Notes under the pieces: generated by a model
Databases searched by the model: none
Told to the model about the DNA's origin: nothing
The model's input: the letters and a program-made list of their open reading frames with translations, nothing else
Position numbers and translations under genes: made by a program
DNA from: Simkania negevensis
GTDB lineage: Bacteria > Chlamydiota > Chlamydiia > Chlamydiales > JAFITR01
Direction: 5' to 3'
Length of the DNA stretch: 19,615 nucleotides
Assembly: GCA_017116025.1 (NCBI GenBank)
Contig: JAFITR010000007.1
Coordinates: 1-19,615 of the forward strand
In this document: positions 1-7,589 of the stretch, in pieces
Layout: each line of letters starts with the position of its first letter
How positions within the stretch are numbered: position 1 is the stretch's first letter

Positions 1-15
1 GGCCTTCGGCCTGAA
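1..15 (-). repeat. Fragment of dispersed palindromic repeat, cut by the window edge
   Basis: The first 15 bases match the outer end of the insertion-sequence inverted repeat (6147-6161) at 14 of 15 positions and form the GAA-loop hairpin CAGGCCGAAGGCC on the minus strand. This shows that the inverted-repeat sequence also occurs away from the insertion sequence. The rest of this copy would lie outside the window. Confidence 0.5.
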
Positions 16-58
16 GAAGAAACAATGGTTCTTCCTGAGGGTTAGCTGTAGATCTTTT

Positions 59-649
59 CTACGCCGAATTCGTTGCTTCTGTTCCTTCCAGCATAAACAT
101 GTCCAGGAGCGCATTCACCTCCCGCGTGGTTTTCACTTCCGCCTCGGTTGTCCTTCCAAATAGAGGAAGCCACTCTGTTTTTGGATCGTTGGGAGCGAGG
201 GGATCATCTGACGGCGAAGTCTCTTCAGCTCTTTCAGAATCGTTTTCTGTTGAATCGTCCGTAGGCTCTGGATTTTTATTATCTTGGAATGTCGTCGGAG
301 TTTTTTCAGGAGTTACAGTTTCTTCAGGAGTGCTGCTTAGAGAGCTGTTCTCAGGTAGCAACTCTGTAACCGGCTCCTCTCTAGACGGATTTGTAGGTGG
401 CTTGAGGAGCTTTCCTATAGCACTAAGTCCAAGGCCTATAAGGGTAAATGGGAGGGTAAGCAGTAGGAGAAAGACGCCAGCTGCAATATGTCCGATTTTT
501 GATTCACGAGAGGATCCACTATAATCTCCGCTGATCAAGGATAGCCCCTTGGCTCCTCCAGTCATAAGAAGATTGGCAGACTGCTCAAGGCGATGAGCTG
601 CTCGTTCTCTTGTAGAAAGAGAGGAATCGTTTCTGGTTGTTATATCCAT
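59..649 (-). CDS. Hypothetical membrane-module protein (putative secreted effector)
   Basis: No family recognised. The 196-residue product has a polar N-terminus, a glycine-containing segment (residues 24-40) and a long hydrophobic stretch (about 52-78) that could form one or two membrane passes. A low-complexity tail rich in Glu, Ser, Thr and Pro (about 85-165) and a short C-terminal part follow. Residues 24-82 align without gaps to residues 44-102 of the 2914-4317 product, with about 25 of 59 identical by hand count, so the two share a domain. The frame is open upstream to a TTG at 706, but the ATG at 649 sits behind a GGTGAT ribosome-binding element and is the better start. It follows uvrB on the same strand with about 108 bases between. 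A hydrophobic module with a soluble tail is typical of chlamydial inclusion-membrane or type III secreted proteins, but that role is inference. Confidence 0.7.
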   Translation of the reverse strand: MDITTRNDSSLSTRERAAHRLEQSANLLMTGGAKGLSLISGDYSGSSRESKIGHIAAGVFLLLLTLPFTLIGLGLSAIGKLLKPPTNPSREEPVTELLPENSSLSSTPEETVTPEKTPTTFQDNKNPEPTDDSTENDSERAEETSPSDDPLAPNDPKTEWLPLFGRTTEAEVKTTREVNALLDMFMLEGTEATNSA

Positions 650-757
650 ATTATCACCGCTGTTTTGTTGGTAAACTTTTTCTTGCTTCGGTAATAATTT
701 TAGCAAACAATTGTAATTGGAGTATAAACGGCAGATTAATTTTTTGTTTATTTCTCC

Positions 758-2755
758 TTATCCCATTTCGGCACGTTCGCACTGGTGCATGAGATTGCGC
801 AGGTGGGCAGCCTCTTCAAAGCGCAGCTCTTTTGCTGCTTTGAGCATCTCTTCTTTATAGTGAGCAGCCATCTTATCTGCTTCTTCTAGAGAGGTATAGC
901 TTGTTTTCCCCTCTTCTTTTTGATTCCGTTTTTTCTTATGGGGAGCAACGGCTTCTGATATAGAGGCGAAGGCCTCCCCTACAGGTCTGACGATGGTTTT
1001 CGGAGTGATACCATGTGCTTCGTTATATGCCTGTTGCTTGGCCCGCCGCTTTTCTGTGGTATGGAGAGTGCGTTTAATGGAGTTGGTCATTTTGTCTGCG
1101 TACATGATTACGCGCCCTTCTGCGTTGCGTGAAGCACGTCCACATGTTTGTATGAGTGATGTCTCTGACCTCAGAAACCCTTCTTTGTCAGCGTCGAGGA
1201 TGGCGACAAGCGACACTTCGGGGATATCGAGTCCTTCCCTTAGCAGGTTGATACCGACGAGGACGTCGAAGAGACCGAGTCTGAGCTCTCGGATGATCTG
1301 CATCCGTTCGAGGGTATCGATCTCTGAGTGGAGGTATTTGGCTTTGATACCGAGGTTTGTTAGGTAGTCTGTCAAATCTTCGGCAAGCCTTTTTGTCAGT
1401 GTTGTAACGAGGACACGTCCACTTTTTTGGGTGTGTAGGCGGATCTCTTCTAGGGCATCATCGACTTGGCCACGGGCTGCTCGTACTTCGATGATGGGGT
1501 CTAACAGCCCTGTTGGGCGTATAATCTGTTCAACAACAGCGCCTTGCGACTCTTTTATCTCCCACTCGTTAGGTGTTGCCGAGACGTAGATGACTTGGTT
1601 GATGTGTTCGTAGGTCTCGTCGAACTGCATCGGTCTGTTGTCATATGCTGAAGGGAGGCGGAATCCGAAGTCGATGAGCGGCTGTTTACGTGCTTTGTCG
1701 CCCTTGTACATAGCGCGAAGCTGGGGGATGGTTTGGTGGGATTCATCGACAAAGAAGAGGAAGTCCTTGGGGAAGTAGTCTAGCAGGGTGGGTGGTGGTT
1801 CACCTGGGTTGCGCTTGCTGAAGTGGCGTGAGTAATTCTCTATCCCTTTGCAAAATCCAATCTCTTTGATCATCTCCAGATCATACATCGTCCTCTGCTG
1901 GATACGCTCGAGCTCCAACAGCTTATTCTCTTTGCGGTAGTAGGTTTCGCGCTCAGCAAGCTCAGCACGTATCGTTTTAATAGCAGAGAGCCGTACCTCT
2001 TCAGGGGTGACGTGGTGCGAGCCGGGGAAAATCGTCACCGAAGGGCGTGTGGTAAAGACTCTGCCTGTTAAAGGATCGATTTCGCTGATGCGTTCAATTT
2101 CATCGTCAAAGAACTCTATACGTATCGCAAGGTCTTCTTCATAAGCGGGATAGATCTCTAACACGTCGCCGCGTACGCGGAAGGTGCCGCGCAAAAAATC
2201 ATAGTCGTTGCGTTTGTAGTGGATATGGATCAGATGGATCAGCAGCTCGTCGTAGCGGTAGCTTTTTCCTTTTTCGAGCAGAAGGTGCATGTTGGCGTAG
2301 TATTCGGGGAGTCCCAGGCCGTAGATACAAGAGACGGAAGCTACGATGATGACGTCGTCGCGCTCGATGAGCGAGCGGGTAGCAGAAAGACGCATCTTGT
2401 CGATGCGGTCGTTGATCGACATATCTTTTTCGATATAGGTGTCTGTGCGCGGTATATACGCTTCTGGCTGGTAGTAGTCGTAATAGGAGACGAAGTATTC
2501 GACCGCATTGTGTGGGAAAAACGCGCTAAACTCTTGATAGAGCTGGGCGGCGAGTGTTTTGTTGTGGGCGATAACCAGCGTAGGCTTTTGCACCTCCGCG
2601 ATGACGTTGGCCATCGTATACGTCTTCCCTGAGCCCGTAACACCCAAAAGTGTCTGGGCACGCCTTCCTTCTTTAAGGCCACGTGTCAACGCTTCAATCG
2701 CACGCGGTTGATCCCCCGTAGGAACAAAATCTGTCTCAAGAGTGAAGCGGTTCAT
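758..2755 (-). CDS. uvrB: UvrB, excinuclease ABC subunit B
   Basis: UvrB is the damage-verifying helicase-like subunit of nucleotide excision repair. UvrA loads it on DNA and it recruits UvrC for incision. The 665-residue length is normal. Visible motifs in order: Walker A GVTGSGKT (38-45), the tyrosine-rich beta-hairpin YYDYYQPEAYIP (91-102) that locks onto DNA, Walker B-type VDESH (336-340), motif III SAT (392-394), motif VI QTCGRASRNAEGR (536-548), and a C-terminal UVR motif (about 624-659) that binds UvrC. The start ATG is fixed by an in-frame TGA immediately upstream. A GGAGG lies 15 bases before it, which is rather far. A 20-codon upstream reading frame overlaps the start (see findings). 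The gene is divergent from the 2914-4317 gene. It looks intact and ordinary. Confidence 0.98.
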   Translation of the reverse strand: MNRFTLETDFVPTGDQPRAIEALTRGLKEGRRAQTLLGVTGSGKTYTMANVIAEVQKPTLVIAHNKTLAAQLYQEFSAFFPHNAVEYFVSYYDYYQPEAYIPRTDTYIEKDMSINDRIDKMRLSATRSLIERDDVIIVASVSCIYGLGLPEYYANMHLLLEKGKSYRYDELLIHLIHIHYKRNDYDFLRGTFRVRGDVLEIYPAYEEDLAIRIEFFDDEIERISEIDPLTGRVFTTRPSVTIFPGSHHVTPEEVRLSAIKTIRAELAERETYYRKENKLLELERIQQRTMYDLEMIKEIGFCKGIENYSRHFSKRNPGEPPPTLLDYFPKDFLFFVDESHQTIPQLRAMYKGDKARKQPLIDFGFRLPSAYDNRPMQFDETYEHINQVIYVSATPNEWEIKESQGAVVEQIIRPTGLLDPIIEVRAARGQVDDALEEIRLHTQKSGRVLVTTLTKRLAEDLTDYLTNLGIKAKYLHSEIDTLERMQIIRELRLGLFDVLVGINLLREGLDIPEVSLVAILDADKEGFLRSETSLIQTCGRASRNAEGRVIMYADKMTNSIKRTLHTTEKRRAKQQAYNEAHGITPKTIVRPVGEAFASISEAVAPHKKKRNQKEEGKTSYTSLEEADKMAAHYKEEMLKAAKELRFEEAAHLRNLMHQCERAEMG

Positions 2756-2841
2756 TCATAGACCATTCTCCCTCCATGACCCTATTTAAGGCAATCATCT
2801 CCTCTGTTTTAAAAAAATATTGACGATATCTTAATAAAATG

Positions 2842-2870
2842 TTTACAGTTATTCCTTGGAATGTTATTGT
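2842..2870 (+). promoter_or_regulatory. Putative sigma-70-type promoter for the 2914-4317 gene
   Basis: TTTACA (2842-2847) and TATTGT (2865-2870) are separated by 17 bases in the AT-rich gap between divergent genes, about 44 bases before the coding start. Spacing is ideal and the hexamers are near consensus. This is a pattern match only. Confidence 0.4.
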
Positions 2871-2913
2871 TAGTGGAGAAAAAAAAAGAAACCCTTAAAA
2901 CGAAGAGGTAATG

Positions 2914-4317
2914 ATGTCAAACATTTTGGATAGAATCCAACATAGTGGCTTTACAGGAAATCACTATTATTCGCCTAGTGATGGCAAGTTGCATAAATCT
3001 ACAGGGAAGGCTCCCTACGACTTTAATACAACTGAGAGGTTTGGTAATCTCTTGCTTGCTGGAGGAAGCAAGGCAGTTTCTTTGATTCGCAACAGGGACG
3101 AAGCTTCTTATACAGTAACGAAGATCGCATATCTGGTTGCGGGCCTATTCCTTGGATTGGCAACATTGCCCTTGACTCTGCTTGGCTTAGCAGTGAAGAA
3201 GCTAGGCGAAGTGATGAATTCCCACTCGGGTAAACGTGCTGAGGCGTTCGACAAGTTTGTCAAGGCAGAAGGCGCAAAAAAAGCAGCCCAAGCAAAAGGA
3301 GTCGAACTCGATAGCGAGGAAGTTCTACGGCAATACACCCTACGTGCATATGAATATCTGGACCAATCGGGGATGCTGAGCCCTGGTGTTAGGAAAGAAA
3401 ACCAAAGACGGAAAGATGTTATCTCTTTCTTCGGTACTATTACCGGTGAGCAGGTGGCAAAGATGAATCCTGGTCGTGATAAAAGGGACGCATTGGATAT
3501 GCTCGACCACCGAGAGAGAGCCATAGCGGGCTACGAAGGTTGGTTAGGCGAGGTAGTAAATCGATCTGGGGCGTTACCTGAGAGGAATGTAGAATATGGG
3601 AAGGAACCATTAGAGGAGAGCGATGTTGACAGGAAGCGAAGAGAGAAAAAGGAGCTATTTGGTTTTACATTGCCGACGATTGATCCACAAGACGCCAACT
3701 TTGACAAGCGGGTTGAGGATCGTCTTCTTGCTCTTGCTAAAGAGGCCAAAGATTTAGAAGATCTGATTGAAAATTTTACGAAAGGTATCGCAGTGGGGCG
3801 TGAAGACCTAGACAAGCAGAAAAAAGCCCTGCAAGATCAAAAAAACCTGGAGCCCCCCGTCGCCGTCGGACGTCGCCGTGTTGCTGTTCCTGTTGTTCCT
3901 ATGCCCCTCAAACGAGCTTTCGATGCGCTGGAAGCGCAAGAACGGCGACTCGAAGAGGAGCTAAAGACCGGCGAGCAAGAGATTAAGAAATTCAGGGGCG
4001 ATATTGTGTTCTTTGACGCGGTGAGTCGCCTCCAGAAGGAGTACTTTGAGCAGGTCAAAGGAGGGCAAGTTGTTCGTGACGCTGCTGCAGCGTATCAAAG
4101 TGCCCGTGACGCGATAGACTCCTACGTAAGACCTACACTGCCAGCAGCCAAAAAAGATGTAGACGAAGAAAGCGACGGCGAAGGAATGGAAGACCTCCGT
4201 GGCCCTTTTGATGCCAGCCACGCTCGTACCGGGACTCCAGCAGCGGGTGCTGGAACGGCTGCAGAGGCACTAGCTGCGTTCTCAGGTCGCGGCCCGCACC
4301 ACAACACCAGGAGATAG
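2914..4317 (+). CDS. Hypothetical membrane-module and coiled-coil protein (putative secreted effector)
   Basis: No family recognised. The product is about 467 residues. A polar N-terminus precedes a module (44-102, numbered from the first ATG) shared with the product at 59-649. It contains the GG-K motif (LLLAGGSKAVSLI) and a hydrophobic segment (about 72-97). A long charged region follows. Two stretches (about 268-315 and 330-385) are rich in Glu, Lys and Leu and look like coiled coils, separated by a short Pro/Val/Arg-rich piece. The C-terminus is rich in Ala and Gly. Two adjacent ATGs occur at 2911 and 2914. The GAGG at 2905-2908 is only 2 bases from the first but 5 from the second, so 2914 is preferred. 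A strong terminator follows at 4355-4393. A secreted membrane-anchored scaffold is plausible in a chlamydia, but nothing in the sequence proves it. Confidence 0.75.
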   Translation: MSNILDRIQHSGFTGNHYYSPSDGKLHKSTGKAPYDFNTTERFGNLLLAGGSKAVSLIRNRDEASYTVTKIAYLVAGLFLGLATLPLTLLGLAVKKLGEVMNSHSGKRAEAFDKFVKAEGAKKAAQAKGVELDSEEVLRQYTLRAYEYLDQSGMLSPGVRKENQRRKDVISFFGTITGEQVAKMNPGRDKRDALDMLDHRERAIAGYEGWLGEVVNRSGALPERNVEYGKEPLEESDVDRKRREKKELFGFTLPTIDPQDANFDKRVEDRLLALAKEAKDLEDLIENFTKGIAVGREDLDKQKKALQDQKNLEPPVAVGRRRVAVPVVPMPLKRAFDALEAQERRLEEELKTGEQEIKKFRGDIVFFDAVSRLQKEYFEQVKGGQVVRDAAAAYQSARDAIDSYVRPTLPAAKKDVDEESDGEGMEDLRGPFDASHARTGTPAAGAGTAAEALAAFSGRGPHHNTRR

Positions 4318-4354
4318 CTAGCAATAGTAAGGCTTGACCGTTTTTAGCGTTAAC

Positions 4355-4393
4355 AAAAAGGCCTTGGCAGATCTCTGCCGAGGCCTTTTCTTT
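4355..4393. terminator. Strong rho-independent terminator after the 2914-4317 gene
   Basis: AAAAGGCCTTGGCAGA (4356-4371) pairs with TCTGCCGAGGCCTTTT (4374-4389) over 16 positions with one G-T wobble and a two-base loop, then CTTT. The A-rich left side means it could also work on the opposite strand. Confidence 0.85.
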
Positions 4394-4515
4394 AACATTG
4401 TTGTAACAGCCCGGGGGAGCGCATACCTTACCACACAAAGTGTAAGATATGTTTTTAACCAAAGCTCCTAAGCAGGCCGCCCTTTTGCACATTAGGAGGA
4501 GCGTTGCTTTTTCTC
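4394..4515. other. Intergenic stretch without recognisable gene
   Basis: Between the terminator and the first repeat remnant there is only a weak imperfect hairpin (about 4430-4452, CTTAC facing GTAAG). Together with the terminator and repeats described separately, this accounts for the gene-free 4318-4701 region. No RNA gene was recognised. Confidence 0.5.
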
Positions 4516-4546
4516 CAGGCCGAAGGTCCATACGCATCAAGCTAAG
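4516..4546 (+). repeat. Solo copy of the insertion-sequence end with an internal deletion
   Basis: This 31-base copy joins the first part of the left inverted repeat (CAGGCCGAAGGTC) directly to its last part (CATACGCATCAAG plus CTAAG). It lacks the central 28 bases of the full copy at 4560-4620 and has one substitution in the retained part. It lies in the same orientation, 13 bases before the full copy. Confidence 0.75.
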
Positions 4547-4559
4547 TGTAAACTTTGTC

Positions 4560-4620
4560 TTCAGGCCGAAGGTCTGGGATGTAATAGCCCAGGGCAACGC
4601 CCCATACGCATCAAGTTAAG
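4560..4620 (+). repeat. Left inverted repeat of the insertion sequence
   Basis: Sixty-one bases, the reverse complement of 6101-6161 with one mismatch (A versus G at position 38). It contains a GAA-loop hairpin (CAGGCCGAAGGTCTG) and a GC-rich core (CCCAGGGC) shared with the palindromic repeat at 16642-16735. Confidence 0.9.
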
Positions 4621-4660
4621 AATCTAAGTTACTTAAAAATAGGGATCTCTGTTAAAAAAA

Positions 4661-4697
4661 GCCTCAAACACACCCTAATTAAAAACGTGAGTGAGGC
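4661..4697 (+). promoter_or_regulatory. Possible hairpin masking the transposase ribosome-binding site
   Basis: GCCTCA (4661-4666) can pair with TGAGGC (4692-4697), which covers the GAGG at 4693-4696 just before the transposase ATG. Read-through transcripts entering from outside would contain both halves. The stem is short and the loop is 25 bases, so the effect is uncertain. Confidence 0.3.
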
Positions 4698-4701
4698 TCA
4701 A

Positions 4702-6105
4702 ATGAATGATGGTACTTTAAACAATCTATCGAAAACGATCAATGGTTTTTTTCCAGAGCATCTAGTGGAAAAACTAGCAATGGAATCAGGCCTCGTAATG
4801 AGAGCGAGTTCTAAATTTTTGCCATATGCATTTTTAATGGTTATGATTGTTCATATACCTGGACATGGGGGAATATCCCTTACCGGAGTGTGTGATCTTC
4901 TTCAACTATATAATTGCTTAAGAATGACTCCTCAAGCCTTATCGCTTAGGTTTTCTAATCCAAATACAGTTCGGTTTTTGAAAAAAGCTCTCTCTTATCT
5001 CATTGAAAATAAAACAGACTTACTAAGAGAAAAATTAGAAGTGGACGGTATTCTATCCCAGTTTACAGACATTTTAACAGAAGACAGTACTACCTGCAGC
5101 CTTCATGAAAAAGTTACAAATGACTACAAAGGTGCTGGAGGGAGTGCTTCGACAGCCGCATATAAAATTCACACAATTTGGAGTGCAAAAAATCTAGAAT
5201 TTAAATCTCTAAACATCTCTCCAGGCAATATTCCAGATCAAAAAGTTTGTGAGAATATTCTCGGCCATTTAAATTTTGGAGATCTCGTTTTACGAGACCT
5301 TGGATACTTCTCGATACCTTGTTTTAAAAAAATTGAGGAACAAAATGCTTATTTCCTTAGTCGTTTCAAGGGAGGTGTTGGTGTCTACACTCTAGATAAC
5401 GAGGAGATAAAAGATCTTGGAAAGTACTTAGATCAAAAAGCTAAAGAGAATAGAGTCGTTGAAGTATATGTTTTAATAGGAGCTCAAGACAAATTTCCGG
5501 TCCGTTTAATAGCTTATCCTGTATCTAAACAAATTTACGCCGAAAGAATGAGAAAGAAACGTAGAAATACGCAAAAGTCAAAAAAGACAATAAGTAATAA
5601 TAGTAGAAGCTTAGCTAAATATACCATACTAATCACAAATATACCTGAGGAGATGGTTTCAGCAGAAGAAATAGGAACTCTGTATTCTTTTCGTTGGCAA
5701 ATAGAGCTCCTTTTTAAAACGTTCAAAACTAGAGTCAATATCCATATGATTAGAGGACAATCAGCGGAGCGTGTGGAATGTTATATCATTTCATACCTTA
5801 TTTCGATTCTTGCCATGACGCGTATTTATTCTCAACTTGCGATCTATAGCCATAATCATCTTAGTAGAGAGTTGAGTTTTGATAAATTTATTGCATGGAT
5901 ACTCAATAATCAATATTTAATGATCATGTTTTTCCCTGAAAATATGAACTCTAAAGTGGTGAATATGGAGAATTTACACATCATCAGCTTATGCAAACAA
6001 AAGCGATATCGTAAAACATCTTTTGAACACTTAAGTTTAGGTACTCCATTTTGGAAGCTTTATGGAGAGATGCAAATTATTGAATGTGAGGTGTTTGTAG
6101 CTTAA
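4702..6105 (+). CDS. IS4-family DDE transposase
   Basis: The gene encodes a cut-and-paste DDE transposase of about 467 residues. Numbering from the upstream GTG at 4687, the first Asp is D133 in TEDSTTCSL, the second is D204 in VLRDLGYFS, and the Glu is E340 within YSFRWQIELLFKTFK. That last motif matches the IS4 signature Y-(2)-R-(3)-E-(6)-K exactly (Y333, R336, E340, K347). All catalytic residues are present and the frame is unbroken, so the enzyme may be active. The ATG at 4702 has GAGG 5 bases upstream and is preferred; the GTG at 4687 has none. The TAA stop (6103-6105) lies inside the right inverted repeat, so the gene and this repeat have moved together. Codon use is much more AT-rich than in neighbouring genes. 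Confidence 0.95.
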   Translation: MNDGTLNNLSKTINGFFPEHLVEKLAMESGLVMRASSKFLPYAFLMVMIVHIPGHGGISLTGVCDLLQLYNCLRMTPQALSLRFSNPNTVRFLKKALSYLIENKTDLLREKLEVDGILSQFTDILTEDSTTCSLHEKVTNDYKGAGGSASTAAYKIHTIWSAKNLEFKSLNISPGNIPDQKVCENILGHLNFGDLVLRDLGYFSIPCFKKIEEQNAYFLSRFKGGVGVYTLDNEEIKDLGKYLDQKAKENRVVEVYVLIGAQDKFPVRLIAYPVSKQIYAERMRKKRRNTQKSKKTISNNSRSLAKYTILITNIPEEMVSAEEIGTLYSFRWQIELLFKTFKTRVNIHMIRGQSAERVECYIISYLISILAMTRIYSQLAIYSHNHLSRELSFDKFIAWILNNQYLMIMFFPENMNSKVVNMENLHIISLCKQKRYRKTSFEHLSLGTPFWKLYGEMQIIECEVFVA

Positions 6106-6161
6106 CTTGATGCGTATGGGGCGCTGCCCTGGGCTATTACATCCCAGACCTTCGGCCTGAA
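6101..6161 (-). repeat. Right inverted repeat of the insertion sequence
   Basis: Sixty-one bases, reverse complement of 4560-4620 with one mismatch. Its first five bases include the transposase stop codon. Its interior GGGCGCTGCCCTGGG is identical to 15 bases in the palindrome at 16679-16699. Confidence 0.9.
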
Positions 6162-6270
6162 AATAGATAGTCATTTTTTTGCAAAACTGTCAAACTCGAG
6201 TTGCCCTCTGGGCTTATAAAAGTATTCTCAACAATCCTTCTTCGTTTTTTTTCTGACGAATTAAGTAGCT

Positions 6271-6307
6271 ATCCTGTGAATCTTTGTCTATCTTGCTTAT
6301 CTTGTTC
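6271..6307 (+). repeat. Degenerate copy of the ATCTTGnnn 9-bp repeat
   Basis: Four units read ATCCTGTGA, ATCTTTGTCT, ATCTTGCTT and ATCTTGTTC. They correspond in order to the four units at 12980-13015 in the large inverted repeat after hemH. The copy lies just downstream of the 3' end of the 6322-7428 gene. Confidence 0.5.
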
Positions 6308-6321
6308 CTTTCCGTTGCTCC

Positions 6322-7428
6322 CTAAACCTTCTTCTTTTTGATACCGTAAATTTCGAAATTGAACGTACTGCCTTTGTGCTCTTTGACACCATTCAGGTGC
6401 TTCTGAAGTCCTGTAAAGAACTCTTCTTTAGTTGCAAACTCGTAGAAGCCCATTCCATCTTTAAAGGTATCGTAGAAGCGGTAGTTGTTGTCCGAAAGTT
6501 GAAAGAACATTGCATGCTTGGGCAGACTTATCTTGCCAGCGACAACCTCGTCAGCCCCTATCTCTTCCACCGCAGCATTAAACGCAGAAGCATACGCTTC
6601 AGCCGCGGCATCCAGTTTAATCTCTATTGATTCAACACAATGCGCCACTTCACCATGATCTAAATGAGCATGATCCTCGTTACGGAGATCTCTGCGAAAT
6701 AGAGAGGACTCTTCTTTCAATTCTTCTGGACTACGATGCGCCGAATAGTGCAGGAGCAAAGAGGTTGTCTGAAGCTCTTTTCTCGTCTCACATGCGACGG
6801 TATGTAGTGTTTGGTAATAAAGGACTTCAGATTCCTTCATATTGTCAACAAGCTGCTGACTGGGTGCATTGTGGTGTCTGCTCATTTGTTCGAGGAGTGA
6901 TCGGAACTGTCCGTAGCATGTCCCTTTTTTGTGTTCTTTTGTGAGATGTTCGATTCGTGCTGCTTCTGTTTTATACTTGGGTATTTGCCTCCATCTATTT
7001 ACGAAATTGATTGAATGATGGGAGGCTTTTGCTTTTTCTTGTGCATGATTTTGTACTCTTGTTAGGGAGTTTGTTACAGCGGTTGAAGTAACAGCAAACG
7101 TAGCTCTTCCTGTGCTCCGATGTTGTTGAAGGTCTTGGCTAAGGGCGTATGGGGGATTGTTTGCGATTTGAATGGCTCGTATAGCGCAGTAGAGTGTGGC
7201 AGCGGTCAAGAGGCCGATAAGAGCACCTGGGAAGCCACCGAAGAGGAGCCCCGCGAGAAATCCAGTGACAGCGAAAATAGCAAACATTTTAGGATTGTTG
7301 AAGATTTCTTGCGCATACTTTTTCACTTTACTGGTAAGGGCATCGAAATTTGCGCCATTTTCAACCACGTTGGCTACCGGAAGGTGGGCGTTAGCAGCAA
7401 AAGGTGAATGAACGGATGAAATGGACAT
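6322..7428 (-). CDS. Putative membrane-anchored YopT/C58-like cysteine protease
   Basis: The 368-residue product is a paralogue of the 10247-11635 product. Two close hydrophobic segments (about 47-63 and 66-88) form the bilobed pattern of inclusion-membrane proteins. A region with WRQ (146-148) leads to KKGTCYG (Cys171). The C-terminus carries SLPKHAMFF (His305) and YRFYDTFKDGMGFYEF (Asp320). The order Cys, His, Asp and the spacings of 134 and 15 residues resemble peptidase family C58 (as I recall, YopT C139/H258/D274 and AvrPphB C98/H212/D227), including the G-F-x-F after the Asp. The usual FDPN is changed to FYDT. I infer a papain-fold protease or acyltransferase acting on a host target at a membrane; the substrate is unknown. 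The ATG follows a purine-rich AGAGAAG. Last of three minus-strand genes, after pepN. Confidence 0.72.
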   Translation of the reverse strand: MSISSVHSPFAANAHLPVANVVENGANFDALTSKVKKYAQEIFNNPKMFAIFAVTGFLAGLLFGGFPGALIGLLTAATLYCAIRAIQIANNPPYALSQDLQQHRSTGRATFAVTSTAVTNSLTRVQNHAQEKAKASHHSINFVNRWRQIPKYKTEAARIEHLTKEHKKGTCYGQFRSLLEQMSRHHNAPSQQLVDNMKESEVLYYQTLHTVACETRKELQTTSLLLHYSAHRSPEELKEESSLFRRDLRNEDHAHLDHGEVAHCVESIEIKLDAAAEAYASAFNAAVEEIGADEVVAGKISLPKHAMFFQLSDNNYRFYDTFKDGMGFYEFATKEEFFTGLQKHLNGVKEHKGSTFNFEIYGIKKKKV

Positions 7429-7512
7429 TTTCTTCTCTCTACTTCTTCTTACGTTGATCTCTAATATGATACCAAACGTTCATAAAGATAGAATAAACAT
7501 CACATTAATATT

Positions 7513-7536
7513 TCTCTGTGCCTCTGTGCCTCTGTG
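7513..7536. repeat. Triple 8-bp tandem repeat (CCTCTGTG)
   Basis: One TCTCTGTG and two CCTCTGTG units lie in a row between the pepN stop and the start of the 6322-7428 gene. They are too short and too few to be a CRISPR array. The triple 8-bp arrangement recurs with a different unit at 16780-16803. Confidence 0.6.
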
Positions 7537-7589
7537 GTAATAGTGCAACAACGCCCCGTGAAGTCCATCCGGCTCGGAGAGGAACTTTT

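Larger units (their letters stand above)
4560..6161 (+). mobile_element. IS4-family insertion sequence, about 1.6 kb, apparently complete
   Basis: One transposase gene is bounded by 61-base inverted repeats at 4560-4620 and 6101-6161, which match at 60 of 61 positions. The element is clearly richer in A and T than the genes around it, which suggests transfer or a different origin. No convincing target-site duplication is visible next to the repeats (TTTGTC on the left, AATAGA on the right). Either the true ends differ slightly or a later change removed it. The intact gene and near-identical ends point to recent insertion. It sits in an effector-rich region between a terminator and a putative protease gene. 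Confidence 0.85.

Noticed and set aside
99..524. Plus-strand serine-rich open frame of 141 codons
   Set aside because: It lies opposite the acidic Ser/Glu-rich tail of the 59-649 gene and is explained as its antisense shadow. The minus-strand frame has a homologous module elsewhere in the window.
650..706. TTG start at 706 for the first gene
   Set aside because: Rare start codon with no ribosome-binding sequence. The ATG at 649 has a GGTGAT element and leaves the shared module intact.
2219..2632. Plus-strand open frame of 137 codons inside uvrB
   Set aside because: Antisense shadow of a strongly conserved gene, with no recognisable domain.
4133..4597. Minus-strand open frame of 154 codons across the terminator and repeat copies
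   Set aside because: It runs through a terminator, two repeat copies and the 3' end of a real gene on the other strand. Its composition follows the repeats, and it has no domain or ribosome-binding site.
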